DNA from: Nocardioides sp. cx-173
GTDB taxonomy: Bacteria > Actinomycetota > Actinomycetes > Propionibacteriales > Nocardioidaceae
DNA length: 64,000 nucleotides
Direction: 5' to 3'
Assembly (NCBI RefSeq): GCF_021117365.1
Contig: NZ_CP088262.1
Coordinates: 2,978,501 to 3,042,500, forward strand
The translations under genes were made by a program, and so were the position numbers. A model generated the notes under the pieces. It saw nothing but the letters and a program-made list of their open reading frames with translations, was not told the DNA's origin and ran no database searches. Each line of letters starts with the position of its first letter. Positions within the stretch are counted from its first letter, which is position 1. Below are positions 56,118 through 64,000 of this stretch, piece by piece.

Positions 56118-56216
56118 TCAGCGCGGCTCGCCCGCGGGCGAGCCGTCGTCGCCGGCCGAGGCGAGCGCGAGGGGGCGTGCCGTGAGCGAGACCCGGGGAT
56201 GGTGGCTGCGGAACAT
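56118..56216 (-). CDS. Small ORF with strong Shine-Dalgarno, unknown
   Basis: 32 codons: MFRSHHPRVSLTARPLALAS, then AGDDGSPAGEPR and TGA. GAAGGAG lies 7 bases before the ATG, the best ribosome site in this region. It sits between a hairpin (56237-56253) and the membrane protein gene and contains a 20-bp perfect palindrome (56125-56144). It could be a leader peptide or a short structural peptide. No homologue is known to me. Confidence 0.5.
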   Translation of the reverse strand: MFRSHHPRVSLTARPLALASAGDDGSPAGEPR

Positions 56217-56236
56217 GGTCGACTCCTTCGGTGCTG

Positions 56237-56253
56237 GCCGGGCTTGTCCCGGC
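56237..56253 (-). terminator. Hairpin between the 113-residue gene and the small ORF
   Basis: GCCGGG, a 5-base loop, then CCCGGC lies 20 bases upstream of the small ORF and 47 bases past the preceding stop. It may terminate the regulator operon or act as an attenuator. Confidence 0.4.
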
Positions 56254-56299
56254 ACAGGCGAGGGTCGTCGTCAGCAGCAAAGACTCCGCAAAGAGAGGC

Positions 56300-56641
56300 T
56301 CAGTCACCCGCCAGCTGGATCACGACCGAGGTGATCTCCGCCGGAGTCCCCTGCTCGTCGTGCTTGAAGTCGATGTCGTACGCGACGCCCAGGCTCTCGA
56401 GCAGGTCGACGATCGCCACGAGCCGCCCGGTGACGGGCCCGGGCCAGATGACCGGGTCCCCCAGCCAGTCGGCCTCCTCCTGGCTCGGCTCCCAGCCGCG
56501 TGCCGCGACCTCGGCGACCAGGTCGGCCGCCGGCGGGTGCAGCTTGGGCTCCTGCGGCTTGCGGCTGCGGGTGCTCAGGTGGCCGACCAGGTCGGCCAGC
56601 CGTGGGATGGTCTTCGGCTCGACGCCACCGCCATCGGTCAT
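56300..56641 (-). CDS. Conserved-looking small protein, unknown
   Basis: 113 residues, soluble and acidic: VEPKTIPRLADLVGHLSTRS, WEPSQEEADWLGDPVIWPGP and the C-terminal VAYDIDFKHDEQGTPAEITS followed by VVIQLAGD. No recognised domain. It overlaps the regulator gene upstream by 4 bases (ATGA), so it is translated with it and may act in the same pathway. Confidence 0.65.
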   Translation of the reverse strand: MTDGGGVEPKTIPRLADLVGHLSTRSRKPQEPKLHPPAADLVAEVAARGWEPSQEEADWLGDPVIWPGPVTGRLVAIVDLLESLGVAYDIDFKHDEQGTPAEITSVVIQLAGD

Positions 56642-59600
56642 CTGCGTGCCTCCATCGTGTCGACGTCGCGCTCCCACCAAGGAGCCCGCATGGCTCTGGA
56701 GTCGAAGCGTGCGCTCGCACGGCACGACTCCGCAAGGGCCGGCGCGCCGGCGAGGTCGTGCAGACCGGCCAGGACCGTGTCCACCGGGCCGAGGGTCGCG
56801 ACCGACGTGCCGAGCAGGACCCAGGAGCCGGCGTACGGCGCCAGCGCGGCCCGCAGCCCCGGCGGGTCGACGCCCACGGCGATGGCCGCCCGCGCGGCGA
56901 GGTACAGCTCCGCCGAGCGCCGCCAGCGCGCCGGACCGGCCAGCACCGCGGTCACGCGGCGTCTCACCTCGTCCGCGGACGCCCGCCCGGCCGCAGCGTC
57001 GAGCATCACCGCCGCGGCCTCGAGCAGTCCGTCCTCGATCTCGTGGGACATGGGTCCGCGGGCGACCTCGGCCAGCGCCGCCCCGAGCTCGTCGTGACGG
57101 CCGGTGAGGAAGAGGCCGACGAAGGTCTGGAGCTGGACGACGTCGTCGCGCGTCTCGATGGGCATCCGCGCCCACTCGGCGTGGGCGGCTGCCGCGGCCG
57201 CCAGCGCGGTGTCCGGGTCGCCCTCGCGCAGCTCGCGCTCCACGTCGAGCAGCGCCGTCCACCACCGGCCGTGCGCGCTGTAGGCGCGGGTCGCGACCGC
57301 CCGCAGCTCCTCGCGCGCCGCCCTCGCGGGTCCCGCCTGGCAGCAGGCCATGAGGTCGTCGACCCGGTGCCGCAGCCCGTACACGAGCAGGGCGTCGTCG
57401 CCGATCTGCCGCGCGAGCTCCACCGCGGCCTGGGAGAGGGGCAGGCGATGGCGCGCCGGCTCCCCACGGTGGAAGGAGAGCCGCCACTGCGCGGTGAGCG
57501 AGGTCAGCAGCGCCCGGGGTGTGCCCACCCGCTCGCACTCGGCGAGGAGGTCCTTGGTGCGGGTCTCCAGCTCGTCTGCCGACGCCGCCGCTGCCCAGAG
57601 GTCGAGCAGGACGACCCGGCTCGTCTCGTCGAGGCGATCGCGCTCGCGCAGCCACCCGGCGAAGGCGCCGACCACGGCGGCGTCGGCGGACTGCGGAGCG
57701 AGCATCCCGACGTAGTCGTCGAGTGCGGCCAGCAGCCGCTCGTCCTGCCCGTCGCGGCGAGACCTCCCCATCACCTCGAGCAGCACCCGGCGCGCGTCGG
57801 CCACCTGACCGGCCACCAGATGCGCCCGGGCGACGCCGTGGCGCGCCTGCGGCCAGAGCGGGTCGCCGGGCCGATCCACCAGCCGGTAGTGGTCGAGGGC
57901 CGAGGCGGCGTCACCGGCGTGGAGCGAGGCCGCGCCGGCAGCCACAGCCCACTCGCTGACGACCTCGGGAGGCAGCCAGTCGCGATACCTCGGCACCGCC
58001 CGGCCCAGCGAGAGGGCGGGCGGCCCGACCTCGAGCAGCCGGCGGAGCAGGTCCACGGACCGCGCCGGCCCCAGGGTGGCGCGCAGGGCCTCCGACAGCA
58101 TCGGGTGCGCGAGCGCCACCAGGGCGCCCTCGTCCACCACGATCCTGCTCACCAGCAGCTCCTCGAGGGCCTCACGGCCGTGCGAGGCACAGGCGACGGA
58201 CGCCGGCAGCGGGGCTTCGGCGACCGCCAGCGCGAGCGCGAGCTCCACCGCCGCCGGCGACTGGTCGCTCAGCACCCGCTCGTGGAGGGCCCGATGGGCG
58301 TCACCGGGCAGGGTGGCGTGCTCGACCAGCAGCGGGATCCCGCCGGTCGCCTTGAGCGTCTCGTCGTCGGGGACCGCGGTCGGGTCGATGCGCTCGGCGA
58401 GGGTCCGGCACTGCTCGAGGGTGAGCGGGGGCAGCACCACCTTGGTCGGCTGCCACGCCGCCCAGGGATCGTCGGCGGTCGGCCGGCGGGCCAGCACCAG
58501 GCGGTAGGACGCCTCGGGCAGCCGGCGCAGCAGGTCGAGGCTGGGGCCGTCCGGGCGCTCGGCATCGTCGACGAGCAGGACGACGCCCGCGGGCAGGCGG
58601 GAGCGCAGCAGGTCCTCGACCGCCAGCGGCAGCACCGCGGGACCGAGGCCGTCGCCCAGGCCCGCCGCGTGCTCGCGCAGGGCGCGCCAGGCCGGGTCCT
58701 CGTCGGGCGGCTCGAGCGCGGACAGGATGCCGTGCACCAGGGCGAACGGCGTGCTCCCTCTCGCCGAGACCTGCACGGCGCCCTGGCCGGCGAGCTCACC
58801 CAGGAGCGCCGTCTTGCCGATCCCGGCCTCCCCGACCAGGCACAGCACCCGCGGCTGGGCCGGTTGCTGGGCTGGTGGTGGGGCTGGTGGTGGGGCTGGT
58901 GGTGGGGCGAGCAGTCCGCGCAGCGTCCGCACCAGGTCGTCACGTCCCACCAGCCGCGACTCGGCAGCCGGACCTCGCGGCGACAAGGTCGGTCCGAGGC
59001 TCGGGGCGTTGGCGAGCAGCGCCTGCTCGACCGCGTCGATCACGGGGGACGCGTCGAGGCCGAGCTCCGTCGCCAGCAACGCTCGGAACTCGCGCAGCCC
59101 CGCCAGCGCCGGCTCGGGGCCCGAGAGCTGGAACCGCGCACGCGCCTCGAGCGCGGCGAGGCCCTCGTCGTAGGGGTGGTCGCGGCCCAGGCGCTCGAGA
59201 GCCGCTCGCGCCTGGTCGGCGCGCCCCTCGTCGAGCAGACGGGCGACCAGAGCACGGCCGGCCTGGGTCCGCACCAGGTCGAGGCGACTGCGCTCATCCT
59301 CGACGAGCACCCCGCTCACCCCCGGGAAGGCCTCGGCGTCCAGTGAGCGGAGCACCTCGGCGCGGACGCCCGCCTGGACCAGCCCGACGTCGTACTCGTC
59401 GGCCTCCAGTCGCAGGCGCCACCGGCCGTTGACCCGGGCCAGCCTGCTCGACGCCGCATGCTGGCGGTCCGGCTCCAGCGCGTCCCTGAGCTTCGACAGG
59501 TGCACCCGCAGCGCCGCCGGTGCGGTCTTGGGCGGCCGGCCGTCGTACAGGGCGTCGACGAGCTGGTCGCCGGTGAGCCCGTCGCGCAGGTTGGCGACCA

Positions 59601-59700
59601 GGAGGGCGAGCAGCAGCCGCAGCTTCGGCGGGAGCGGCACGGGTGTGCTTCGCCGGGAGAGCGAGACCTCGCCCAGCACCCTGACGAAAACCTCACCCAT
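56638..59700 (-). CDS. SARP/BTAD regulator fused to an AAA ATPase
   Basis: 1,020 residues. An OmpR-type winged helix (about 1-95: LLLALLVANLRDGLTGDQLV) and a BTAD domain (about 100-245) are followed by a PPAPPPAPPPAQQPA linker, an ATPase domain with Walker A GEAGIGKTALLGEL and Walker B VVLLVDDAERPDG, and a TPR-like helical C-terminus. There is no terminal LuxR HTH. Such AfsR-like proteins activate secondary-metabolite or stress genes, but no biosynthetic cluster is visible here. The ATG at 59700 has TAGGTT 7 bases upstream. Confidence 0.85.
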   Translation of the reverse strand: MGEVFVRVLGEVSLSRRSTPVPLPPKLRLLLALLVANLRDGLTGDQLVDALYDGRPPKTAPAALRVHLSKLRDALEPDRQHAASSRLARVNGRWRLRLEADEYDVGLVQAGVRAEVLRSLDAEAFPGVSGVLVEDERSRLDLVRTQAGRALVARLLDEGRADQARAALERLGRDHPYDEGLAALEARARFQLSGPEPALAGLREFRALLATELGLDASPVIDAVEQALLANAPSLGPTLSPRGPAAESRLVGRDDLVRTLRGLLAPPPAPPPAPPPAQQPAQPRVLCLVGEAGIGKTALLGELAGQGAVQVSARGSTPFALVHGILSALEPPDEDPAWRALREHAAGLGDGLGPAVLPLAVEDLLRSRLPAGVVLLVDDAERPDGPSLDLLRRLPEASYRLVLARRPTADDPWAAWQPTKVVLPPLTLEQCRTLAERIDPTAVPDDETLKATGGIPLLVEHATLPGDAHRALHERVLSDQSPAAVELALALAVAEAPLPASVACASHGREALEELLVSRIVVDEGALVALAHPMLSEALRATLGPARSVDLLRRLLEVGPPALSLGRAVPRYRDWLPPEVVSEWAVAAGAASLHAGDAASALDHYRLVDRPGDPLWPQARHGVARAHLVAGQVADARRVLLEVMGRSRRDGQDERLLAALDDYVGMLAPQSADAAVVGAFAGWLRERDRLDETSRVVLLDLWAAAASADELETRTKDLLAECERVGTPRALLTSLTAQWRLSFHRGEPARHRLPLSQAAVELARQIGDDALLVYGLRHRVDDLMACCQAGPARAAREELRAVATRAYSAHGRWWTALLDVERELREGDPDTALAAAAAAHAEWARMPIETRDDVVQLQTFVGLFLTGRHDELGAALAEVARGPMSHEIEDGLLEAAAVMLDAAAGRASADEVRRRVTAVLAGPARWRRSAELYLAARAAIAVGVDPPGLRAALAPYAGSWVLLGTSVATLGPVDTVLAGLHDLAGAPALAESCRASARFDSRAMRAPWWERDVDTMEARR

Positions 59701-59707
59701 GGTCCCC

Positions 59708-59713
59708 AACCTA
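59708..59713 (-). promoter_or_regulatory. -10 hexamer TAGGTT for the SARP regulator operon
   Basis: TAGGTT on the minus strand ends 7 bases before the ATG at 59700. Confidence 0.4.
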
Positions 59714-59797
59714 GGACCGAAGGCGCCGTTGCGCCTGCCCTCGCACGAGATCGCCGGGCGCTGGCTAGGCTGGCCCTTTCGACGAACGGGGTACGAG

Positions 59798-60100
59798 ATG
59801 GTGGCCAGCCGGTCCGCCCGCGAGCGCAAGGCCAGGGTCGAGGCGGGCCCCCTGGCGAGGGTGCGGATCGACCTGGGCGAGCAGGAGCAGTTCGTCTACA
59901 AGGTGACCTGCACCGAGTGCGTCGTCCGTGGCGACCGGCCGTGGTCGGCCTACCGCCCCGGTGAGGACAACGGGTTCCTCGCCGCGATGGACCGCTGGAC
60001 CTTCCACCTCGTCGAGCGGCACCCGGGCGCCGAGGCGCCGTGCCTGGCCTATCTGGACGCGGCCCAGCAGCGTCTGCAGGAGCGACGGGAGCAAGCGTGA
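59798..60100 (+). CDS. Small protein with CxxC motif, unknown
   Basis: 100 residues: SARERKARVEAGPLARVRID, VYKVTCTECVVRGDRPWSAY, RWTFHLVERHPG and a helical tail. The CTEC pair plus HLVERH could bind a metal, as in small zinc ribbons, but only one Cys pair and two His are present. A TAGGCT hexamer lies at 59764-59769, giving a short leader. Its stop overlaps the start of the NmrA-like gene by 4 bases. Confidence 0.65.
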   Translation: MVASRSARERKARVEAGPLARVRIDLGEQEQFVYKVTCTECVVRGDRPWSAYRPGEDNGFLAAMDRWTFHLVERHPGAEAPCLAYLDAAQQRLQERREQA

Positions 60101-60927
60101 CCCGGGTGCTCGTCACCGGCGTGCGCGGCAAGACCGGCGCACCGTTGGCCGGGCTGCTCCTCGCGCGAGGGGTCGAGGTGCTCGGCGGCAGCAGCAGCCA
60201 CCCGGGCACGGTCACCCTCGACGGGGTCCGCCCGACGTCGTTCTCGTGGGACGACCCGGCCGGCTGGGACCCCGCCTTGGACGGCGTCGACGCGGTGTAC
60301 GTCGTACGCCCCGACCGCGCGGACTCCCCCGAACTCATCGGCGCACTGCTGGGCCGGGCCGCCCCCGGCACGCGGGTCGTGCTGCTGTCCGAGCAGGACG
60401 CCGACTACGAGGGACCGGCCGGGTGGGCGCCCCGCTGCGAGCACGCGGTGCGCGAGAGCGGCCATGACTGGACGGTGCTGCGGCCGAGCTGGTTCATGCA
60501 GGTGCTCACCGACCCCCGCTTCTACCGCGACCAGATCCTCGAGGCCGGCCACCTGCCGTTCCCGAGCGGTGGACGGTCTCTGGCCTGGATCGACGCCCGA
60601 GACATCGCGGCGGTCGCCGCGCAGGCGCTGCTCGAGGAGGGGCACGCCGGGCGGGTGCACGAGATCACCGGCCCCGAGGCCCTGTCGCTGCCACGCACCG
60701 CGGAGCTCCTCTCCGCGGCTCTGGGCCGCCCCGTGACCCACCAGGAGTCGAGCGTGGCCGACCAGCTGGAGGGGCTGGAGGGGTTCGAGCGGGACCTCAC
60801 GGCCCTGACGTTCGCGCGCGTGCGGGCCGGCAGCTTCTCGGCGGTGACCGACACCGTCCACCGGGTGACCGGGCGACCGGCGCGCTCGCTGGCGGCGTTC
60901 CTGGACGACGCCCACCTGCGCCCCTGA
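60097..60927 (+). CDS. NmrA-like NAD(P)-binding protein
   Basis: 276 residues: a Rossmann start VLVTGVRGKTGAPLAGLLLA (GxxGxxG form), VDAVYVVRPDRADSPELIGA, WTVLRPSWFMQVLTDPRF and WIDARDIAAVAAQALLEE, the arrangement of atypical SDR/NmrA proteins including NAD(P)H:quinone reductase-like QOR2. The classical Tyr-x3-Lys pair is absent, which fits redox sensing or quinone reduction. GTG start within the GTGA overlap. Confidence 0.82.
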   Translation: MTRVLVTGVRGKTGAPLAGLLLARGVEVLGGSSSHPGTVTLDGVRPTSFSWDDPAGWDPALDGVDAVYVVRPDRADSPELIGALLGRAAPGTRVVLLSEQDADYEGPAGWAPRCEHAVRESGHDWTVLRPSWFMQVLTDPRFYRDQILEAGHLPFPSGGRSLAWIDARDIAAVAAQALLEEGHAGRVHEITGPEALSLPRTAELLSAALGRPVTHQESSVADQLEGLEGFERDLTALTFARVRAGSFSAVTDTVHRVTGRPARSLAAFLDDAHLRP

Positions 60928-60934
60928 GGCGGCC

Positions 60935-62086
60935 TCACGCCTCCCGTCGCCGCCCGCACAGGGCGGACCCGACCGCGACGGCGGCCGCGAGCAGGAAGAC
61001 CGTCGTCAGGCCGTGACGGTCGACCACGGGGCCGGCGGCCGCTGACCCGACGGCCTGGCCGAGCATCAGCGTGATGAAGAGCAGGGCGGTGCCGGGGGCG
61101 ACCTCGTCGGGCTCGAGGTGACTGGTCCACGCGATGAGCACGGAGCTCGCGGCCACGAACGCCCAGCCGAAGACGGCGCAGGCGAACACGGCCACCGCCA
61201 GGTGTCCGGACCCCAGCCCGAGCGCGGCGACGGACCCCGCGACTGCGGCGTTCGTCAGCAGCCAGGCGGGCTCGGGCCGGAGCGCGCTCATGCGGCGCGC
61301 GGTCACGACGGTGAGGGTCCCGCCGAGGCCGAGCGCGATCCACGCGACGGTGGCGGCCGAGCCGGAGGCGCCCTCGTCGATCACCTGGTTCCGCCCGTAG
61401 GTCCAGACGACGACCGAGGCGGCACCGAGCAGCAGCGCCGCGAGCGCCGGCAGCCACAGGCCGGCGACCCAGTCCCAGGTACGCCGGACGGCAGGGCCGG
61501 CCGTGGTCTCCGCGTCCACGGCGGGCCGGTCGAGGACCAGGACCGCGATGCCGGCCGCCGCCGTCAGTACGGCGCTGACGACGAAGCCCAGGCGCCAGTC
61601 GGGCAGCAGGACCAGGGCGAGCACGCCGGCCGCGACCAGCCCCGGGCCGGTGCCGGCGTTGACCCGGGCCTGGGCGCGGGCCTCGCGCTCGGGCGGCACG
61701 TTGCGCTGCACGACGGCGACCAGGCCCGGGGACGCCAGGCCGGCGCCCATCGAGCTCACGACCGCCCACGGGGTGAAGATCGCCAGGCTCGGCGACAGCG
61801 CCATGCCGACCGCACCGACGGACGCGGTCAGCAGCGCCCCCACCACCAGCCGCCGCGCCTGCGTCGCCGCGGCCAGGCCGAAGACCGCCCCGGCGGCGTA
61901 CGCGACCGACGCGCCCGACGCGACGTACCCCGCCATCGCGGAGCTCATCTCGAGCGAGACGCGGATGTCGGGCAGGAACAGCCCGTAGGCCAGGCGCACG
62001 AGCCCGTAGGTGCCGGCGATCAGCGAGGTACCGGCGACGACCAGTCGGGTCTCCCGCCGTACTGCTAACGATAACGCCCGTTTCAC
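60935..62086 (-). CDS. MFS transporter
   Basis: 383 residues, about 12 membrane segments: LVVAGTSLIAGTYGLVRLAY, LVVGALLTASVGAVGMALSP, and AWVVS-type (FTPWAVVSSMGAGLASPGLV) helices, with the loop QRNVPPEREARAQARVNAGT in the central region. The substrate is unknown; drug or metabolite efflux is plausible because a TetR gene diverges from it. GTG start, TAGACT 6 bases upstream. Convergent with the NmrA-like gene. Confidence 0.85.
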   Translation of the reverse strand: MKRALSLAVRRETRLVVAGTSLIAGTYGLVRLAYGLFLPDIRVSLEMSSAMAGYVASGASVAYAAGAVFGLAAATQARRLVVGALLTASVGAVGMALSPSLAIFTPWAVVSSMGAGLASPGLVAVVQRNVPPEREARAQARVNAGTGPGLVAAGVLALVLLPDWRLGFVVSAVLTAAAGIAVLVLDRPAVDAETTAGPAVRRTWDWVAGLWLPALAALLLGAASVVVWTYGRNQVIDEGASGSAATVAWIALGLGGTLTVVTARRMSALRPEPAWLLTNAAVAGSVAALGLGSGHLAVAVFACAVFGWAFVAASSVLIAWTSHLEPDEVAPGTALLFITLMLGQAVGSAAAGPVVDRHGLTTVFLLAAAVAVGSALCGRRREA

Positions 62087-62092
62087 TTTTCG

Positions 62093-62102
62093 AGTCTAAG
62101 GT
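62093..62102. promoter_or_regulatory. Overlapping divergent -10 elements (MFS / TetR)
   Basis: The minus strand reads TAGACT (62098 to 62093), 6 bases before the MFS GTG. The plus strand reads TAAGGT (62097-62102), 6 bases before the tetR GTG. They share the TA at 62097-62098. Both transcripts would be leaderless and a single bound repressor could silence both. Confidence 0.5.
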
Positions 62103-62108
62103 AGAGGC

Positions 62109-62681
62109 GTGCCCATCCGCGACAGCACCCGTCTCCGACTTCTCGACGCGGCCGACGAGCTGCTCTTCACGCGCGGGGTCAGCGCCACCCCGGTCGACCG
62201 GGTCCTGGAGCGGGCCGGGGTGTCCCCCGCGACCCTCTACCGGGCCTACGGCAGCAAGGAGGGCCTGGTCGCCGCCGCGCTCGACCGACGCCACCAGGAG
62301 TGGCTCGCGGCGTGGGACGAGGCGATCGCCCGCGCCACCGACGATCGCGCCCGGCTGCTGGCCGTGTTCGACGTGCTGGAGGACTTCCGCACGGGCCCCG
62401 AACGCGCCCGTTGGTGCGCGTTCCTGGGGACGGCCGCCGAGTACGCCGACCCGCCGCCCGTCCTCGCCGCGGCCCTGCGACAGGAGTCCGCGTCGATGCG
62501 GCAGCGCCTGACCGAGCTCGCCTCCCCCGTGGCCGGCGCGCGTGCCCCGGCACTCGCCGAGGCCCTCACCCTGGTCGTCTCCGGTCAGCTCGCCATGCGG
62601 CTGCGCGACGGGCGGGCGAGGCCGGCCGGCGCCCGTGCCGTCGCCGAGACCCTGGTCGACCATCCGGAGGCGCTGGCCTGA
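62109..62681 (+). CDS. TetR-family regulator
   Basis: 190 residues: HTH STRLRLLDAADELLFTRGVS, TPVDRVLERAGVSPATLYRA, YGSKEGLVAAALDRRHQEWL, followed by a ligand-binding domain (LVVSGQLAMRLRDGRARPAG near the end). Divergent from the MFS transporter, so probably its local repressor. The GTG at 62109 is set by the -10 spacing. Confidence 0.88.
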   Translation: MPIRDSTRLRLLDAADELLFTRGVSATPVDRVLERAGVSPATLYRAYGSKEGLVAAALDRRHQEWLAAWDEAIARATDDRARLLAVFDVLEDFRTGPERARWCAFLGTAAEYADPPPVLAAALRQESASMRQRLTELASPVAGARAPALAEALTLVVSGQLAMRLRDGRARPAGARAVAETLVDHPEALA

Positions 62682-62686
62682 CGGGC

Positions 62687-63298
62687 TCAGATCAGGTCGC
62701 GCAGGCGGGCGGCGAGCGAGTCCTTCACGGCCTGCGTGATCGCGGCCTCGAGCTGCCGGTTGAGGTCGTCCTGGTCCTCGAGGTTCGCCAGGAGCTCGCG
62801 CAGGTCGAGGTCGTCGATGGCCCGCACGAGCACGTCGTCGGTCTTCAGGGCCGCATCGATGACGGAGTCGGGCAGCGCCCGAATCGCCGCCTCGAGGAGC
62901 CCATTGAGATCGGCGTTGTCGAGCGCCTCGTCGACGAGCTCGGAGGCCGGCGGCAGCATGCCCTCCTCCTCCAGGCGCCGTACGGCGGCCAGGAGTCCGT
63001 CATGCAGCGCCTCGATCTCGGCGTCGGTCGGATCCTCCGTCTGGGCCAGCTCAAGCGCGAGCGCCTCCCGACTGACGTCGAGTCGGCAGGCGGCGCCGTC
63101 GACGCCGAGCAGCACGAGGCGCTCCGTGAGGCCCTCGATGCCGTCGGCCCGCGAGGTCACCTCGCGCTGGACGCAGGGGTCGGCGGGCCGCAGCGGCTCG
63201 AAGCTGCCGCCGCCGTTGGCCAGCTGGACCGCCAGCACGCCGCCCACGAGGGCCACCGCGAGTGCGGGCAGGCCGGAGGCCCGGAGCCGGGCGTTCAC
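62687..63298 (-). CDS. Membrane-anchored protein, unknown
   Basis: 203 residues. An N-terminal hydrophobic segment (LPALAVALVGGVLAVQLANG) is followed by a helical acidic domain with two Cys (DPCVQREV and AACRLD) and repeated AAIRALPDSVIDAALK-like helices. Probably exported and anchored. Its GTG overlaps the stop of the upstream MFS gene by 4 bases, so the two are co-transcribed and may cooperate. Confidence 0.65.
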   Translation of the reverse strand: MNARLRASGLPALAVALVGGVLAVQLANGGGSFEPLRPADPCVQREVTSRADGIEGLTERLVLLGVDGAACRLDVSREALALELAQTEDPTDAEIEALHDGLLAAVRRLEEEGMLPPASELVDEALDNADLNGLLEAAIRALPDSVIDAALKTDDVLVRAIDDLDLRELLANLEDQDDLNRQLEAAITQAVKDSLAARLRDLI

Positions 63299-64000
63299 GA
63301 CGCCCTCCGTCGGCCCGGCACCACCATGACGAGCAGGGCAGCGAGCGCGAGAGCGGCACCGATCAGGAACGAGTCGCGGAACGCGTACGTGGCGGCGCGC
63401 TCGAGCTGGGAGTCCAGGTCCCGCTCGAGCGCGTCCGCCGCGGCGCGCTCCTCGGGCTCCAGCTCCGCCGCGGCGAACGCCCGGTGCAGGTCGGGGATCT
63501 GGCCACGCTGGTCGGCGAGCTCGTCGCCCAGCGCCCGCGCGATGGCGATCTTGCTGTCCGGCGTCAACGGGGCGTCGAGCACCAGCGCCGTGATCGCCTC
63601 CTGCGCGGGCACCTCGGCCTCGCGCAGGTCGGCGGTGAACACCGGCGTCAGGATCGCCAGCCCCACGACCACGCCGACGTGACGGGCACCGATGGTCCAC
63701 GCCGCGTGGTGGGCCCGGGGCAGGCGCATCTCCATGGCCTGGGAGGTCAGGCGGTCGACGGTCAGCCCGAGTCCCAGCCCCACCAGGGCCTGCGGCGCCA
63801 CGGTCCAGGCCAGGTGGGCCGACGGCGGCAGCGCCAGCCCCGCCAGGCCGCCCGCGACCAGCAGGCAGCCCACCGCGACCTCCAGCTCCGGCGGCGGCCG
63901 GAAGAGGCGGGCGAGCGGCCTCGCGGCCAGCGCGGCGACCGGGACGACCGACACGGTCAGTGCCGCGGTGGCCGGGCTCCGCCCCCAGCCCTGGACCAGC
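63295..64000 (-). CDS. MFS transporter (DHA2-like), C-terminal part, cut by window edge
   Basis: The frame is open to the right edge (235 codons visible). It begins with LVQGWGRSPATAALTVSVVP and has membrane segments at LEVAVGCLLVAGGLAGLALP, APQALVGLGLGLTVDRLTSQ and SFLIGAALALAALLVMVVPG. A large charged loop (DELADQRGQIPDLHRAFAAA) before the last helix is typical of 14-helix drug:H+ antiporter 2 proteins. The N-terminus lies beyond 64000. Confidence 0.75.
   Translation of the reverse strand, partial: LVQGWGRSPATAALTVSVVPVAALAARPLARLFRPPPELEVAVGCLLVAGGLAGLALPPSAHLAWTVAPQALVGLGLGLTVDRLTSQAMEMRLPRAHHAAWTIGARHVGVVVGLAILTPVFTADLREAEVPAQEAITALVLDAPLTPDSKIAIARALGDELADQRGQIPDLHRAFAAAELEPEERAAADALERDLDSQLERAATYAFRDSFLIGAALALAALLVMVVPGRRRAS

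Noticed and set aside
56500..59346. A 948-codon plus-strand frame opposite the SARP regulator
   Set aside because: Low-complexity Arg/Gly/Gln translation; the minus frame has Walker motifs and a DNA-binding domain.

Overview
The window is a high-GC actinobacterial chromosome segment, densely packed with short intergenic gaps. Gene content points to the Nocardioidaceae, most likely a Nocardioides-type organism: NucS, WhiB1/PdtaS, a SigF partner-switch pair, nickel superoxide dismutase, DUF222/HNH protein, Kgd-type 2-oxoglutarate enzyme and the 24-residue ribosomal protein bL37. No insertion sequence, prophage or CRISPR array is visible. It reads as a core chromosome with small accessory islands.

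Region 1-9.6 kb: a truncated acetyltransferase-like gene diverges from nucS (non-canonical mismatch repair). Then come a heptad-repeat protein, a DUF952 protein, a DUF222/HNH protein, a D-amino-acid-oxidase-like flavoprotein, an iron-linked pair (small Cys-rich protein plus ferritin, under a candidate IdeR/DtxR box), the B12-dependent mutase MeaA, a STAS protein, the cob(I)alamin adenosyltransferase and an MFS transporter.

Region 9.1-31 kb, mostly on the minus strand: argS-lysA-hom-thrC-thrB, rho, a single-domain response regulator, rpmE, prfA, prmC, sua5, wecA, atpI, atpZ-like, atpB-E-F-H-A-G-D-C and a DUF2550 gene. This order closely parallels the Mycobacterium tuberculosis block Rv1292 to Rv1312, with pduO (Rv1314c) and nucS (Rv1321) just beyond. 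It joins aspartate-family amino acid synthesis, translation release, Rho termination and F1Fo ATP synthase. tRNA-Arg(CCG) lies beyond argS.

Region 31-45 kb: a secreted protein of unknown family, an LCP protein with a lipoprotein, the large kgd gene with a DUF6104 gene behind it, an acetoacetate-decarboxylase-family protein, a divergent SHMT-like enzyme facing a PucR-type regulator, a FabR-like TetR regulator next to SDR and MDR oxidoreductases, and malic enzyme.

Region 45-54 kb, stress and redox: sodX/sodN (Ni-SOD and its maturation peptidase), a truncated LuxR-type regulator, an anti-sigma/sigma pair behind a self-type SigF promoter, whiB1 behind a CRP-like site, pdtaS, a DUF2785 gene, an IlvG-like ThDP enzyme with an acetyltransferase and a thioesterase, and bL37.

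Region 54-64 kb, accessory: TerD, a RluA-type pseudouridine synthase, a SARP/BTAD-ATPase regulator with small downstream genes (including a 32-codon ORF with a strong Shine-Dalgarno), an NmrA-like protein, a divergent MFS/TetR pair sharing a -10 core, and a second MFS transporter cut by the window edge.

A recurring signal is a TAnnnT hexamer ending 6 to 8 bases before an ATG or GTG start. I count 17 such genes, which suggests widespread leaderless transcription. All homology statements come from reading motifs by eye; no database search was run.
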